Assembly (NCBI GenBank): GCA_037074705.1
Contig: CM073592.1
Span: 89,469,129 to 89,533,128, forward strand
DNA from: Zhengitettix transpicula
Lineage: Eukaryota > Arthropoda > Insecta > Orthoptera > Tetrigidae
Length of the DNA stretch: 64,000 bases
Direction: 5' to 3'
Made by a program: the position numbers and the translations under genes. The notes below the pieces were generated by a model. The model saw only the letters and a program-made list of their open reading frames with translations, was not told the origin of the DNA and did not search any database. Numbering within the stretch: position 1 is the first letter of the stretch; the number at the start of each line of letters is the position of its first letter. This document shows positions 11,377-23,900 of the stretch, piece after piece.

Positions 11377-13024
11377 ATAATAACAACAACGAAATCACTT
11401 GATTTCAAACATTGAAATCAACGACGGATGCGCAAGAAAATGAGACTTCACTGAAGCTCAAAGAAAGATGGACAACAGGTTGTCGGAAGTAAAAGCACTA
11501 ACGAGACGCAAGCAGCGGATTCGGTCAACTAGAGAACTCCTTGGAAAACAACGGAACATACGAACACTAGGACACACGTTGACTTCTCGGAAACTGAACA
11601 CACAAAAAACATACCTGGTCGTAACCAACGGGTTTAATATATATATATATACATTGCTGCTCGTAACAGGAAACACCTGGTGGTGCTAGTCACTCTAAAA
11701 CTCACTTGGTGGCGTGAACAGTACTCTTGGGTCATCGGTGACGGGTAAAGGCGCTCGAGATAAGATGTCGGGAATGTTAGTTTTTGAAAATATTTATTGT
11801 AATGAGGTGTAATAACTGACACTAGATTGCATTGATAAATGTTAACATAGTGTTAATTACTGTTGCTAGAACGTGTTAAGGTCTTGAACAATGTGGCTGT
11901 ATATTAATCGTAATAAACGTATGTATTTTTTCTTCTACAAGTGTAATGTTCCTCACAAATCATAGCCATCCAGTTCCACAAATTTCAACCGAATAACACG
12001 ATATGGACACCAGGACTGAGTGAACATTTTTCTGTGAACGTTTGCAAAGTTGAAGAGGTAGCCATAAGGCTAACCTCCCCCCGCCATGTTAGTTTAGTGC
12101 AAAGGAGCTTTTGAAGGAGTTTGGAATGACATTGAGATCCATGTGCTGGGCAGGCATGCCGTTCCTGACGCGATCCAATGCAGTTATTGCAGGATACTTG
12201 GTACTGTAAAAATTATACTGAAGCATTGATGCAAGGCAATATATTGTGTCCAGTTCAGGATGTACTGTACACCAAAAATATCCGAAAAAATTGAATAGAG
12301 GCTAAGAACAAAGTGTGATAAAAAGGCTGTTATTACCAACGATGGACAAATGCTAGTCACAGAATTTTATTTTTTCTCTTATGTTTATAATTTGTAAACT
12401 TTTCACTGAATCAATTATAATAATGATAATTATTGTCGTTATAAATGACGATAATTATTATTAATACATATATTGTCTTTTTTTAAAAAAAATATTTTTT
12501 CTTATATTTTTATATGTTATTATGTTTTTGTATGTGAATTTTGAAAATATTATATTACATTAAATAAAAATTTTGAATTTGTGTATCTACGTGTGACTCT
12601 TTATAAAATATAAAAAACCGGATTGTGCCTCTCTTCGACCTCACGTCCCCCCCCCTCCTCCCCCACCCGGTATTCCTAGGAATATAATTCATGTTTTCAA
12701 GAATGGTTTTGGCGTTTTTCCAGCTTCACGTCGGAGAGTCCAACTGCTAATGCTCTCCTCCGCCCTCTTCATTCTTCTACAATGCATCTGACCCGACTTG
12801 CTATATTTCAGGACCTATACTCTCTGCTTCGTATGTTGTTATCAGTTTCTTCTACAGCTGTACTTTTTAAATATAAATGCCTGTGTGCTTCCTTTATCGA
12901 GTTTTATTATCCTTATATAAACTTTCGTATATCAATATACAAAAAATGCAATTAAAATAAATTATAAATATTAATGTGCAAGTTTTAAGTAATTATTACT
13001 CATGTAGAGGTCTACAAATAGTAG

Positions 13025-13823
13025 ACGAAACGTTTTGTACCTCAATTTTTCTCTATATTTTAACAACCTTATCATTAATCAAATAAATTGCCTTAATTAT
13101 TTGTTTTAACCAAAGATCTATTTCACATTCTTTATTATCCCCCAAAAAATAGTTGGGTTTAAGGGGATAATTGATAATAATAATAATGTTTTTATGGCTA
13201 AGGAAGAGGTTATTTCTATTCATTTTTTATACTGATTTATTTACAGTCGCATAGACATCTCAGGTCATTAGACTCATTGTGGGTACTCATTTTCGTTGTG
13301 AGGGGAATAATTAATGAGAATTTCTCTAACGCACATAAAAATCAATTTCGGTGCACCGCACAATGTTTGCACGACACAGCTTCGATAGCTTATCTGTATC
13401 AGCATGATAAAGATCCCTTGTACATTGAGACGCCATTTCGGCCGGAGCCAGCGAAGCGGCTGTATGTTTTTCAACTTGAAATCCAGAGTTCTTGAAGTAA
13501 GAATAATGTTTCAATAATACTTTAAGCTACATTATAAAATGTGATAATTTATTTCAATTTTCATCAACGGACAACCCAAATGATACCGATACCAAAAATT
13601 AATTAGAATAGTTGCCAGAAAGAGTTCTCGGGTTTCACACGGGTGGTACCAGCGATTAAAACGCGAAGTTTCGACGACCGCAGGCCTTTGTCTTCTTCAA
13701 GGCTTACGGTCGTCGAAGCGTCGCATTTTAATCGCGGGCGGCACCCTTCTGAAACACGAGAACTCTTTCTGCAGAAAATACACCGAGGAAGTCTTCGATC
13801 ATTGATCATTAATTAGAATATTT
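13025..13823 (+). repeat. Long direct repeat, copy B (with insertion)
   Basis: Second copy of the 10698-11376 segment, same strand. It lacks the long C-run of copy A and is about 127 bases longer because of a fold-back insertion at 13631-13757. Confidence 0.85.
13631..13757. mobile_element. Small fold-back insertion with empty-site counterpart
   Basis: The ends are ggtttcacacgggtgg and the inverted cacccttctgaaacac; the arms include cgattaaaacgcgaagtttc and its partner gaagcgtcgcattttaatcg, with gacgacc/ggtcgtc next to the centre. Copy A of the host repeat (about 11318) lacks it. No transposase; non-autonomous. The cgtttcgacgac core is shared with the hairpin at 41777-41955. Confidence 0.8.
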
Positions 13824-13830
13824 TTCAAAA

Positions 13831-15307
13831 GTGATTTCTGAATGCTTATCCATAAATTTTCCTGAAACAGTTCTTTGTTTGTGTCATCCGCGTGATGAAA
13901 TAAAGTTTTGTTCAATGGGGAACGTCCATACAATATAATAATAAAATAAAAGGAGGAGTTATGTTTAGTACAGATCTACTACAATCTTCTTCATGTTATA
14001 ATTATTATTTTTATGCTTATAACGGACTCTGACATACTTTTATATTATTATTTCTTTTCTGTTAGCTTAATTAGAATTTTCAAGTGTATAATTATTTGGA
14101 TTGAAACCCTCCATGTTAGTTGCTCAATGGTGATAAATATCTATAAATTTTTAAAAATAGAAACTATTTCCATTATTCAAAGATGTGATTAGGACAAAGT
14201 AATAATTTTAGATGAAGTATTAAGATATTTTCCCAGATTGTTCAGTGAGGTAAAATCTGATAATAATTTAAACAAAAATTATGATACTCTGTTTAATTTA
14301 ATATTTCACACATTTTTGTAACATAATATAGGAATTAAATTTAAAAACTTTACAGTGATGTTAAAAAATTTTTAGGCCAAATTTCATTGGTATCTAAGAG
14401 TTTAATTTCCGCGTTACAACAAGCAAAGAAGCAAAACCTTGCTTCTATCTAAATTTTACACATGAATTGTATTCAAAATTGCAAGTAAAATTAACGTAAT
14501 TAAAATAATTTGCAACGGATCTTAAAAATCTTTTTTATACAAATGTTATTACTTTCCAAACCGTAGATTAAAAATTGCCATACCTGATGAAACAGAAAGA
14601 GGACTTGAATTTAAATTTTTTGCAATAAGCATTATAATTACTATTAATAATCAAGGAAATTTATTTAGTTAGTTATAATAAGGTCAGATATATTTTCATC
14701 TTAATGAAGAATATTACCAACCAGCTCAGTGAGCTCCAACTCTCCAAATTTGACACCAATATCCTTTTAGATACTTTAAATTAATGCTTTCTCACTTTCA
14801 CCCATCTTTTAACAGGTTGTATTTGTTCTTAACTGATTCAGGTCTATCACTCCCAGTTCAGTGTTTAAAAAATATTCTCGGATCATTATTAGTCAGAAAT
14901 AAACTTCGAAACCTTAAAGAGAGTCAAAAGGTAACCGAAGTGATGACTGTCAGTGTTCAAATAGCACTTTTATCTTGGTCGTTTCACATAAATTGTATGC
15001 CATTCTGTCAGTGCTTTATCTCACGCCTTTCAGGGATGAAAATAGACTTTCACTACGTCGAGCGTGACACTATTAATCTCAGCGATTCAAAAATCTATTT
15101 ATTAATCGAATGTGGACCTTTTTCGTGTTATTTTAATTGGAACTTCACCTTCGCCCATCCCTAGATGTGCGAGGGGTGTCTTACCCCCACATTCTTCATT
15201 TCCGAATTTTTAAGGATCATGTGTACGAAGTTAAGTTAATGGTTCCACGTGTTTATATTTGCAAACGGAACACAAACATCCATATACATTTATCAATTTT
15301 TAAGTAC
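13831..15307. other. Intergenic, nothing recognised
   Basis: AT-rich. An open frame at 14784-15164 (126 codons) has no recognisable motif, no splice context and ordinary composition, so it is not called a gene. Confidence 0.6.
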
Positions 15308-16672
15308 TAGCTGGGTACCCAGCATTGCTCGGATTGTCATTTATCCGATTTGACACGAATCTAGGTATATTTTGCGTTATTTTTATACATATTTATATGT
15401 ATATATCGACGTTTGAACATGTTCGAAAATTTCCACCCCCACTACTGTGGGTTAAACAAAAAGTATTTATTCCACGCAAAAATCAGTCGGTTACATTGTT
15501 TGAAAATTTCTATCACCGCCCAGACACCCCCCACACCCCCACGTTGCCCTGTTTGTCACAATGAAACTCAGAAACATCCATAACCTTAGAAATGACACGG
15601 ATCTCAGTCTATTCGCGTTATTTTCATGTAATGCTCCACAAAACCCCACCGATAAGCGTGCTCCCCTCCCATGCCGATAGGGATTGTAATTATACACATA
15701 ATATATAAAAAATATGATGAGTCTCATTGACCCCTAAAACTATTTATTCGACGCAAATATCGACAGGTTAATATTTTTGAACATTTTTACCCACGTCCGC
15801 CCAGCCCTTTCACCCCCGCACACATCCGTGGGTTACCCAGGTTGTCAAAAATAAATTCAGCGACATCCATAACCCCAATTTGTCTCGAACCACGGTTGTA
15901 TTCGCGTTATTTTCTTGTAACGTCCGTCCAACCCCACCCCTAAGGGGCTTCATTTCCATGCTATAAGGGGTTGAAATTATATTCAAATAACATCGGTAAA
16001 AACTCTATCAATCTTTATGAGCCCTAAAAATATTTATCCGACACAAATATCGGATGTTTAACACGTTTGAATATTTTCACCCCCCACCCCCACCCCTAAG
16101 CGTGCTCCCTCTCATGCCAAAAGAGGTTGAAATTTTACACCCATAACATCGGTAGAAATACTATTAATCTAATTAACACTGAAAAATATTTATGCAACCT
16201 TAATATCATCCGTAAATTCATGATTAAAAATTTCCGCCGAGGCCACCTCCGTTCCTGGGGCTTAAATTGAATGTCATAATTAAACTTAGTGACATACATA
16301 ACCCTGGATTTGACTCTAATCTCGGTTATATTCGCGTTATTTATTTGTAACGCCAGTCCACCCCACCCCTAAGAGTGCTCCTTTCCCATTATGTAAGGAA
16401 TTATACAAGAATAACATCGGTAGAAACACTATCATTCTCTTAGACCCCTAAAAATGTTTATTCGAATCAAATATCGGCAGTTTTAGTATGTTTTAATATT
16501 TCCACCCCGTCCATCCCCGCTCCTGGGGGTGGTAGACTTGTCTCACTCCGACGGTGTTTGTTTCCTGGTCGCAAAGAACACGTGTACCACATTTGGAGAA
16601 ATTTGCTACACGGGTGTAGATTTGTATAACATACATACATACAAACACTGCTTTATTTAATAGAAGCAGATT
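15308..16672 (+). repeat. Dispersed repeat with internal tandem units
   Basis: Begins near ctagctgggtacccagcatt and ends with catacatacatacaaacac, then tttatttaatagaag. Inside, a unit of roughly 290-430 bases is repeated about four times. Marks of the unit are gcgacatccataacc (15567, 15857, 16289), attcgcgttattttcttgta (15370, 15610, 15902, 16330) and caccccta-type C-rich runs. Reverse copies occur at about 30820-31560 and a partial copy at 35590-35985. The ends resemble widespread insect repeats of unclear class; no protein is encoded. Confidence 0.7.
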
Positions 16673-18277
16673 AGAATATAAGAAAATAAGATTAGATCAG
16701 GTGTTTTAAATTTCCCCCTTGTTATTTTTTGGTGGCCCGCGATGCTCTGGAATCAAATGAAAATTGGAAAAAAAAATGTTATGAAGAAATCTTTCCACTT
16801 CGATATAACAGAATTAATTGATTTCCAGAATGTTTCAGTTTCAAAAGTCAAATATCGGGAAGCAGGAATTCACACAATAAATTCTTATTTAAATGAGAGA
16901 CACCATGAAACTAAATGAAGCGACAAACAGATCAAGATCAACTGATAAACATCCATATGCCTTAATGAAGATTGCCTGTTCTCAGACATATTGGCAAGTT
17001 TCGTGTATAAAATAATTTAAGATATGTGTAGCTATTATTTAAGCGTTTATTTTATTTAGTTTTTTAACTATCCAGAATCCTCACTTGAGAATATGTTTTA
17101 AAAAATTGTAAATGCGTGAATCTTGCAGGTTGTGCCAAAATAGCCCGTGTTTTAATTAAGTCTGACATCCCTGTATTAAATAATCGTCACGGAACTGTTT
17201 AATCGGATCGTAGTACCACAAAATTCGTTTTTCATTTATTTTTCTCGAAACACTGTCGGACTCTACAGTTTTTTATACCGGAACATTGGACATACTGGGA
17301 AGTAACGTAAGAACAAATAAAATTGTTAGTACCTGTTCGAATGAGACATTATACCAGAAAGTTTTTTTTTTATAATAATAGTCTTTTTAAAGTAAGCTAG
17401 CACTATTTTGTGTGAAGGTGAGTTTCACTGGATTCGGGATATTTTATGTCTTTATATATTAGAATGCACACTAACTGTGCTGACATTAGTTGTATAGGGG
17501 ATCAGTTTTACTTTGAAGGTTAGAACTAGTAATTCTGTATTTGATAAAGTTACAATAAGTCACTAGTAGACATAGGAAATTATTATACAAATGGTTGTTG
17601 AAAAGTAAAAGTAGGAATTATATCATGTACAATAATATACAATCTTTGTGTTATTAACTTTAAAAGGTATTTCAGTCGAAATAAATTATTTAACATATGT
17701 AATCAGTATTTAAATTACACCGATTTATACAATGAAACTAAATTAAAACTAACCAAATGTCAACTTGGAAAATTCCATACAATTAAAATGCTAATCTTCG
17801 TCTGCTAAGTGATTGAAATCAATATTTTCGATATCCAGAGTCCTGCACCTCGTGTCTTCTCCAAAGTGAGACTGTTTCTTCAGAAAGTAAAGAAGAAACC
17901 CCGGCGCTAATCCGTGGTAAAAAAAAGAAGAGGCAAGTATTCAAACTAATCTTTTGACACTTTAGTTAAAATATCGAAAAAGTTGTGGAATCATTCCTTA
18001 ACATAATCAATAAATTACAAAAATTGTTTGGAAAATAAGTCCAAAACGTCTACGTTTCAATTAAATGTTTACTTAGTCTTCGAAATTTATAAACATTGCG
18101 TGGAATTTTTAAAGTAGAGGTATAAGTTATTTATTAACATTATGGAAGCCTTCATCTGGTAAGTGTTTCAATGCCCCATTCACTGTTAATTAAGATGTTG
18201 TAATGGACCAATTATTAATTCAATATCTCATGCGCTAAACGAAGTGTTTTTAACTAATAATTTTAAAAAAATTATAC
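16673..18277. other. Intergenic, nothing recognised
   Basis: About 1.6 kb of AT-rich sequence with no long frame, no repeat shared with the rest of the window that I could see, and no RNA gene. Confidence 0.6.
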
Positions 18278-18420
18278 GATATTTAAATGAACTTTAAATA
18301 AACCATTATAAATTATTTAATAAGCCCGAAAAGAGATATTACAAAATGGTGCCCAACGTGGGGCACCATTTTTTTAATATAACTTTTTGTTTTGTATTTA
18401 AAGTTTATTTAAATATTTAA
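18278..18420. repeat. Fold-back centred on an 11-bp perfect stem
   Basis: The centre is aaatggtgccc (18344-18354), loop aacgtg, gggcaccattt (18361-18371). Outside it, imperfect arms continue for about 60 bases, with atatttaaatgaactttaaa on the left against the inverse of tttaaagtttatttaaatat on the right. The 18 bases at 18347-18364 differ at one position from the primer-binding site complementary to tRNA-Lys(1,2) used by many retroelements. No LTR or gag/pol was found beside it. Confidence 0.65.
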
Positions 18421-19366
18421 CATACTAATTTCAATAATAATAACGAAAACTTGGCTCATTACATGAGAATTTCTATGCACAGGTGGCCATTAATGACTGT
18501 CTCAGCTCTGTCCCTGCATGCACTATTTATGCTTTATTGTTTGTTTACCGGATTATTGTGGCGTCTGCTGATTTGGTGGCGACGAGAACAATAGGATCGG
18601 ATCGGCAGGTTTGATGGCTGCTTCAAGTACCTGAAAAAGAATTTTATTGTCATAACATCACATCTCGAACTAAATAAAATCTGAAATGTTTCTCCTTCAC
18701 TCACTCACACTGGCTGTTTCTTTGTCCTTCACAATTCCATGAGTAGTTCTCCTTGATAAACTCCGAGTAACTGCTTCGGATTCCCTTTTCGCACTTTTAA
18801 GAAGGAAGTGATCCCGATCTTGTGTTTTTCAACTACGGGTAAAATCCCCGAAACTAGTGATCAGCAGCATCTCTGGTCACTCATAATTTATGGCCCAACA
18901 TCTGCCATCTTCCGACCCTCGAATTTCCTAGCCACGCAAACTGTAGATAGCCAATTTGTTGAGAAAAGCAAAAGAAACTCGTCTGTGATATTGAATAAAT
19001 ACAATATTCATTCCTTTGACTGTTTTTTCCTATTCTTCGAAACCCAGATTATTGATTTTATGTACTGCTTAAATTTCTATAGTATTCTATAAATTGTTCC
19101 TAATTATTGTAACTTATTTTATTTCAGATCGGTATAACTATTGCTTCCAAATGCTATACTCTATATTCTTTCACACGCGCAAGTGAGGAACAAACTGACG
19201 AGAGACGGACCAGCAACGTTTCCTGGATTAAGAATTTCGTGGAATCAGAGACTTCATCATGGTCTGATTTTTTAAAACAGATGAACTGTTTTAAAAATAA
19301 CGCGTTCATAAATGATTCTATTCGTAAATTAAATGAATTATTTTGAAATGAGTACAAGCTACATAC
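18421..19366 (+). other. Upstream region of the LRR gene
   Basis: A tttatttcag acceptor ends at 19127, so the LRR transcript may have an untranslated 5' exon further left and an exon starting at 19128. Alternatively tatactctatattc near 19153 could be a TATA-type promoter. The frame at 18808-19092 has no supporting feature. Confidence 0.4.
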
Positions 19367-20956
19367 ATGAGTTTCTTTGCACTGGTAATATGTATTCTTT
19401 TCATACCAATCTTTTTGAGTGTAATATTTGCATGTCCTTCAAAGTGTGATTGCGACTCTAAATATGTGAACTGTACTTTAAGAAATCAAAAAACAGTTCC
19501 GACAGGTTACGAATTGGACAGATTGATTGAGACATTGGATTTATCTTGGAATAATATTACTTCGTTGCCGGAACAAGTATTTTGGAAAACTCGTGTAACA
19601 GCATTGAAAGTCATTAATCTCAAGAAAAACAGTATAAAAAATATCAGTAAAAATGCCTTTTTCGGACAAAAATACTTGGAACACGTTGATTTGTCTTTTA
19701 ATAATATCTCACACATTTCCCTTGACTTATTCAATTGGACCAATAACATAAATTGTCTTTCCTTAGCACACAATCCATTGGTGATTATCGACTCTGCAAT
19801 CATCAATTTAAAAAGTATAGATCTTAGTTTCTGTTTACTGACAGAAATTCCTAATATTAAGGCAGTCGATGTCAATTTAGAGGAAAACAACATCACCAAA
19901 GTTGGTAAAGTGAAATTAGACCACATAGAAAAATTAGAGAAATTGAAATTATCACGCAATCCTTTTGTCTGCGACTGTGATTTACAAGATTTCATGGACT
20001 TATTGGAGAAATACAAAATATTCCCGAGCAACGAGTGTTCCAATTCCGGAGAGGTAATCTACAACATGCGAAGCAAAAACTGTACAGTGTGTCCCATCGG
20101 ATGTGAATGTCACTACTGGGGGATAGCAAGCTGTGTGGATTCTAATTTAGAAGAAATTCCTGGTAAAGGGTTTAACACTAGTGTTAAAACTATTCTCCTG
20201 TCCAAAAACAAAATATCAAGAGTCAAAAATTATACTTTTTTAGAAGTGAACACGACTAATTTACAGTATCTTTCATTGAGCTACAACAGGATTTCTGTCA
20301 TTGAACCCGTAGCTTTTTCAGGTCTGTCAAAGCTTCAATACCTGGATATATCTTATAACAGATTAACTCATTTGTACGATATATCCTTTAATGAAATGCC
20401 TGCATTGTCTTCGCTATCCGTAGCTAAAAACACATTATCATCCGTTACAGTTGCCAATGAGACGAATGTCAAGTACCTAGACTTGAACTACTGCGGAATA
20501 AAAAACTTCACCGAAGTGTCTCAATATTGGGGGGATTCTCTGACTTGGCTCAATTTGAAAGGAAATAAAATATCTTTTTTGTTTCTGGAAGACTTAAAAT
20601 CTATGAAATCTCTAGAGAGCATCGATATAACCGGGAACACTTTGGAGTGTTACGTGAATTTGACCGATGCATATTTGTGGCTCAATGCAAAACAGCTTGC
20701 GAAAAATACAACATGCTCGTTGCCTCGTGATATAAATGGCAAGTACTGGCAAGTTCTAGATATGTACTGGATTAACCATACGTGTACAATCTTAACGTCA
20801 CCACAAATGTATTCGTCTTCAATAAACGTAGTTATATTGATTTTCACTACCTGTATTTTCATGCTTTTTTCACTATTGCTTTGCCTTTATATCTTCCGTA
20901 ACAAGCTCCAACAATTACCATGTTTACCATATGCAATAATTGCGGATAGAAATTAA
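19367..20956 (+). CDS. Type I membrane protein with two leucine-rich-repeat blocks
   Basis: Intronless frame of 529 residues. Residues 1-22 are a signal peptide (LVICILFIPIFLSVIFA). Residues 23-36 are an LRRNT cap, CPSKCDC...C. LRRs follow (LDLSWNNITSLP, INLKKNSIKNIS, VDLSFNNISHIS and others), then an LRRCT cap (NPFVCDCDLQDF...C) near 200-240. A second LRRNT (CPIGCECHYWGIASC) starts a second LRR run (LSLSYNRISVI, LDISYNRLTHL) and a second C-cap with Cys pairs. A hydrophobic helix near 488-512 precedes an 18-residue cytoplasmic tail. Many NxS/T sites fit an extracellular glycoprotein. The paired caps recall Slit-like and chaoptin-like LRR proteins; ligand and function are unknown. Without a signalling domain it would act as an adhesion protein or co-receptor. 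The start is the first Met before the signal peptide; its Kozak context is weak. Confidence 0.92.
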   Translation: MSFFALVICILFIPIFLSVIFACPSKCDCDSKYVNCTLRNQKTVPTGYELDRLIETLDLSWNNITSLPEQVFWKTRVTALKVINLKKNSIKNISKNAFFGQKYLEHVDLSFNNISHISLDLFNWTNNINCLSLAHNPLVIIDSAIINLKSIDLSFCLLTEIPNIKAVDVNLEENNITKVGKVKLDHIEKLEKLKLSRNPFVCDCDLQDFMDLLEKYKIFPSNECSNSGEVIYNMRSKNCTVCPIGCECHYWGIASCVDSNLEEIPGKGFNTSVKTILLSKNKISRVKNYTFLEVNTTNLQYLSLSYNRISVIEPVAFSGLSKLQYLDISYNRLTHLYDISFNEMPALSSLSVAKNTLSSVTVANETNVKYLDLNYCGIKNFTEVSQYWGDSLTWLNLKGNKISFLFLEDLKSMKSLESIDITGNTLECYVNLTDAYLWLNAKQLAKNTTCSLPRDINGKYWQVLDMYWINHTCTILTSPQMYSSSINVVILIFTTCIFMLFSLLLCLYIFRNKLQQLPCLPYAIIADRN

Positions 20957-23900
20957 AATGAGCTTCAAGTATTATGATTACTTGCACCAGTTTTTGGATT
21001 TATGTAGCTTTTCAGTAAACGTTCTGTGTGTCAGGAAACATTCCATATTGCAAAGCAATATTAACTATATTAATATAATTATTATATATTATATTAATAC
21101 AATATTAATTTTATGTTTATGTGGAAACATTTATTACTTTGTAAAAGAATCATTAAAAACTTACACAAAAACAGAAGTGTGATATATTCATCAGATACGT
21201 CCATTTTAAACACTAATATAAATTTCCCCAAACAAAAACTTATTTTTTCTCCCATGAAACAAGATTTTACGACACATCACGCTCTTTTGCCGTAATCCAG
21301 AAATTAAATTCAAGGTTATCTAGATTCATTTTAAACGAAAAATTTCGCAATCTTTTTCAAGAAACATAGTATGTGAAGAAGTACGGGAAAATATCATTGG
21401 ACTTTTCTTAATATTACGCAGCATAGAAATCAAGAATAAATTATTCTATTCAGGCTCCAGTACATTTTACGGGTCCTCATGTAAACTCGGTGATGATGTG
21501 TTAATTCCAATGAAAGAAAAATGTATAATACCGCCGAAGAAATTAGTAGTTAATAATTATATTCATGTAATTATGTGTCCACGGACGGGTAATATACAGC
21601 AAACCCGTAATTTATTGGGAAATAATACTTCATGGCATACGATATTTTACTAATGACATTAACCTAAAAATTTTGTACGAAAATGCTCTGACATTACAAA
21701 TTTAAACTAAAAATAAATATATTCCCATTTTCAACCGGAAAGTATAGTGAGAACCAATATTTTAAAATATCTACCTTGCTTATACTTATATAACTTTGAT
21801 AACTGTATCTTATGATAGCGGATTTTTTTTAACTCGAGAGATAAAAGATTCTGAAGACCTATGCTTCAGCGCGTGATATATTTAAAAATTTGATTGTTAC
21901 TGCGACACTTTTAGAGACACAAAATATGCACGAACAGTCTTTGTATTCTGTCGATGAAATCTCTGTAATAAAATATCCTGAATCGAGAATTATAGCTCAA
22001 TTGCCGAATTTGTAAAGAACAATTTCTTCTACATTTTTCTCAGCCTCATGGCGAAAATAGATAATCTGCAGCAGTTACTGTTCTACTCTGGTAAATAGAC
22101 GTATATTTTAATATATTATCGTCAGAAATAGATTTATGTTTTGTAGGTCAAATTAATTACTATCATAAAATTATTAATGTTTTATTATGCTTGAGAAATT
22201 CCTGTCCTATCTTATTTTATTTTATTATTTAAAATGTCACACTTTTTTTATTACGTACGCTTAGACTCAAAAGTTTCCACGAAGGCAGCTGAGGCGGTAG
22301 GATTTCAGTGATCTGAAGAAAACGATGAGGTCGATCAGGTAAGTCTGCGTCGGCATTAAAAGTCGCTGTAATTTGAAATGTTTGTGAACGAGGGACACTA
22401 CAATCTATTTTTATACGTTAACAGAACAGCACGACTAATAATATTGGATTAGATACAAATAAGAATAATATTTCGTTAACTGCATGATCTGTTAATGATC
22501 CAACTCTCGGTTCAGCAACAAGGTCTAAATTTTGTCAGAAAACAGCGTTTTCACGATAATAATCGTTATCATGATACCAGTGGAAACTTGTTTCGACAAA
22601 AATTTAAGCCGGTTGCGAATCACTCATTAAACTGTATCACCTGTTTTAACGTGTGTTTATTGTCGACACTGTTCTCAGTGAAAACCATTACCAATACTAA
22701 GTAACCAGTTATTGTTTTACGGGTTGAATTATTCATATTAAGAAAATTGTATCGTACAAAAAAATTGATGTCTATTTGAACCTATACGAAGACAACAGCA
22801 GGCCAAAACCGCTACACAAGACTGGATTGGATTGTTAATAATTTGTAATTGAATACTACGCGCGGCATCAGCGAACATATTCAAGGATTATTCTAGGTAA
22901 GAAACAGGTAAAATATAAAACATATATTATAATAACAACCATCAACCATCAAATACATCAATAACAAAGATGCCCAAAACACTTGATATGTGAAATAAAT
23001 GCATCCATGACTGGTTCATTACAAATGATAATAAAGCAGCCCTTGCCCCTAAAGCAAAACAGAGATAAAGATATTTCGACCACAGTACAAAAAGCTGAAG
23101 AGCACTCAAAAGTCTCAACTCCAAAGATCATTCCAACAGTAGGTGCGATCCTTACAGTTTCTCAGTTGCACTTCTCGTGATGTTGGTCCAATGTTCTCTC
23201 TATGCTGTCTGCTCCTCAACACTGCGTCGGCTCGGATATATATAGGGCATTTCTATATAGATGACGTTTTTATTCACAGCGTCATCAAATTTCCATGATG
23301 TTGCATATCTTTAGACATCGGTAGGTAAGATCCTAGTTTATTAAAGAAGTTCCAACATTAAACACACGGCGAGAAGTATACGCTGATAATAAGCAAGAAC
23401 CAGATGTGAAGAAAGTTACCAAATGATAGCTTGCGGTAATCAAAAACATCTTATCGGAACACTTTATTTTTATTTCAATAAATTTTATTAATGTCTCACT
23501 AACATACTTCCGTTAATCATAAAAAAATAGTATCTAAAATATACCCCAATTATATATACGTTCATAATACAACTCACTTGCATTTGAAATTGGAATAATA
23601 ATAGAATCTGCGAACACGTGGCTGCCTTCCGGGTGACGTTCAGCTACCGTAACAATCGGTTCCTTGAGAGATAAACGTTTAACGTTTCTTAATTTGTCCT
23701 TTTAAATGTTCAAAAATATTTTATTATTGAAGAAATGCAGTCATGAGCGAACCGTGGACGACAGCAGACGTGTGTGAAGCCGCTCGTCAATAAAGTGGTG
23801 AACACAAAACATTTAACGTGAATTCATGAAAATAAGTGAATACGTGAGCATCCGTCATTACATCAGCTCCTCGACGACTTGAAACATGAAATAATGGTGT

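Larger units (their letters stand above)
10270..13830. repeat. Internally duplicated repeat block
   Basis: Several segments occur twice: 10698-11376 with 13025-13823 (long near-identical copies), ctcaaagaaagatggacaac at 10496 and 11458, gggtcatcggtgacgggtaa at 10538 and 11730, and the ataattattgtcgttataa segment at 10573 and 12430. Repeated pieces in the same order suggest a compound or rearranged element. Short frames in it occur in both copies and on both strands and look like by-products. The GC content rises locally and there are C-runs (10814-10828, 12645-12653). Confidence 0.7.

Noticed and set aside
14784..15164. 126-codon open frame on the plus strand
   Set aside because: No recognisable domain, signal peptide, splice partner or compositional change; length is within chance for 64 kb of both strands.
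18343..18371. LTR end plus primer-binding site as a retrotransposon call
   Set aside because: The hairpin and outer inverted arms explain the sequence as well, and neither LTR nor gag/pol was found, so it is listed only as a fold-back.
19507..20043. 178-codon open frame on the minus strand
   Set aside because: It lies opposite the LRR coding sequence; no motif, and its existence follows from codon usage of the real gene.
22917..23240. Region with fairly open frames that resembled a retroelement ORF
   Set aside because: Stops in all frames and no diagnostic motif; I could not name a family.
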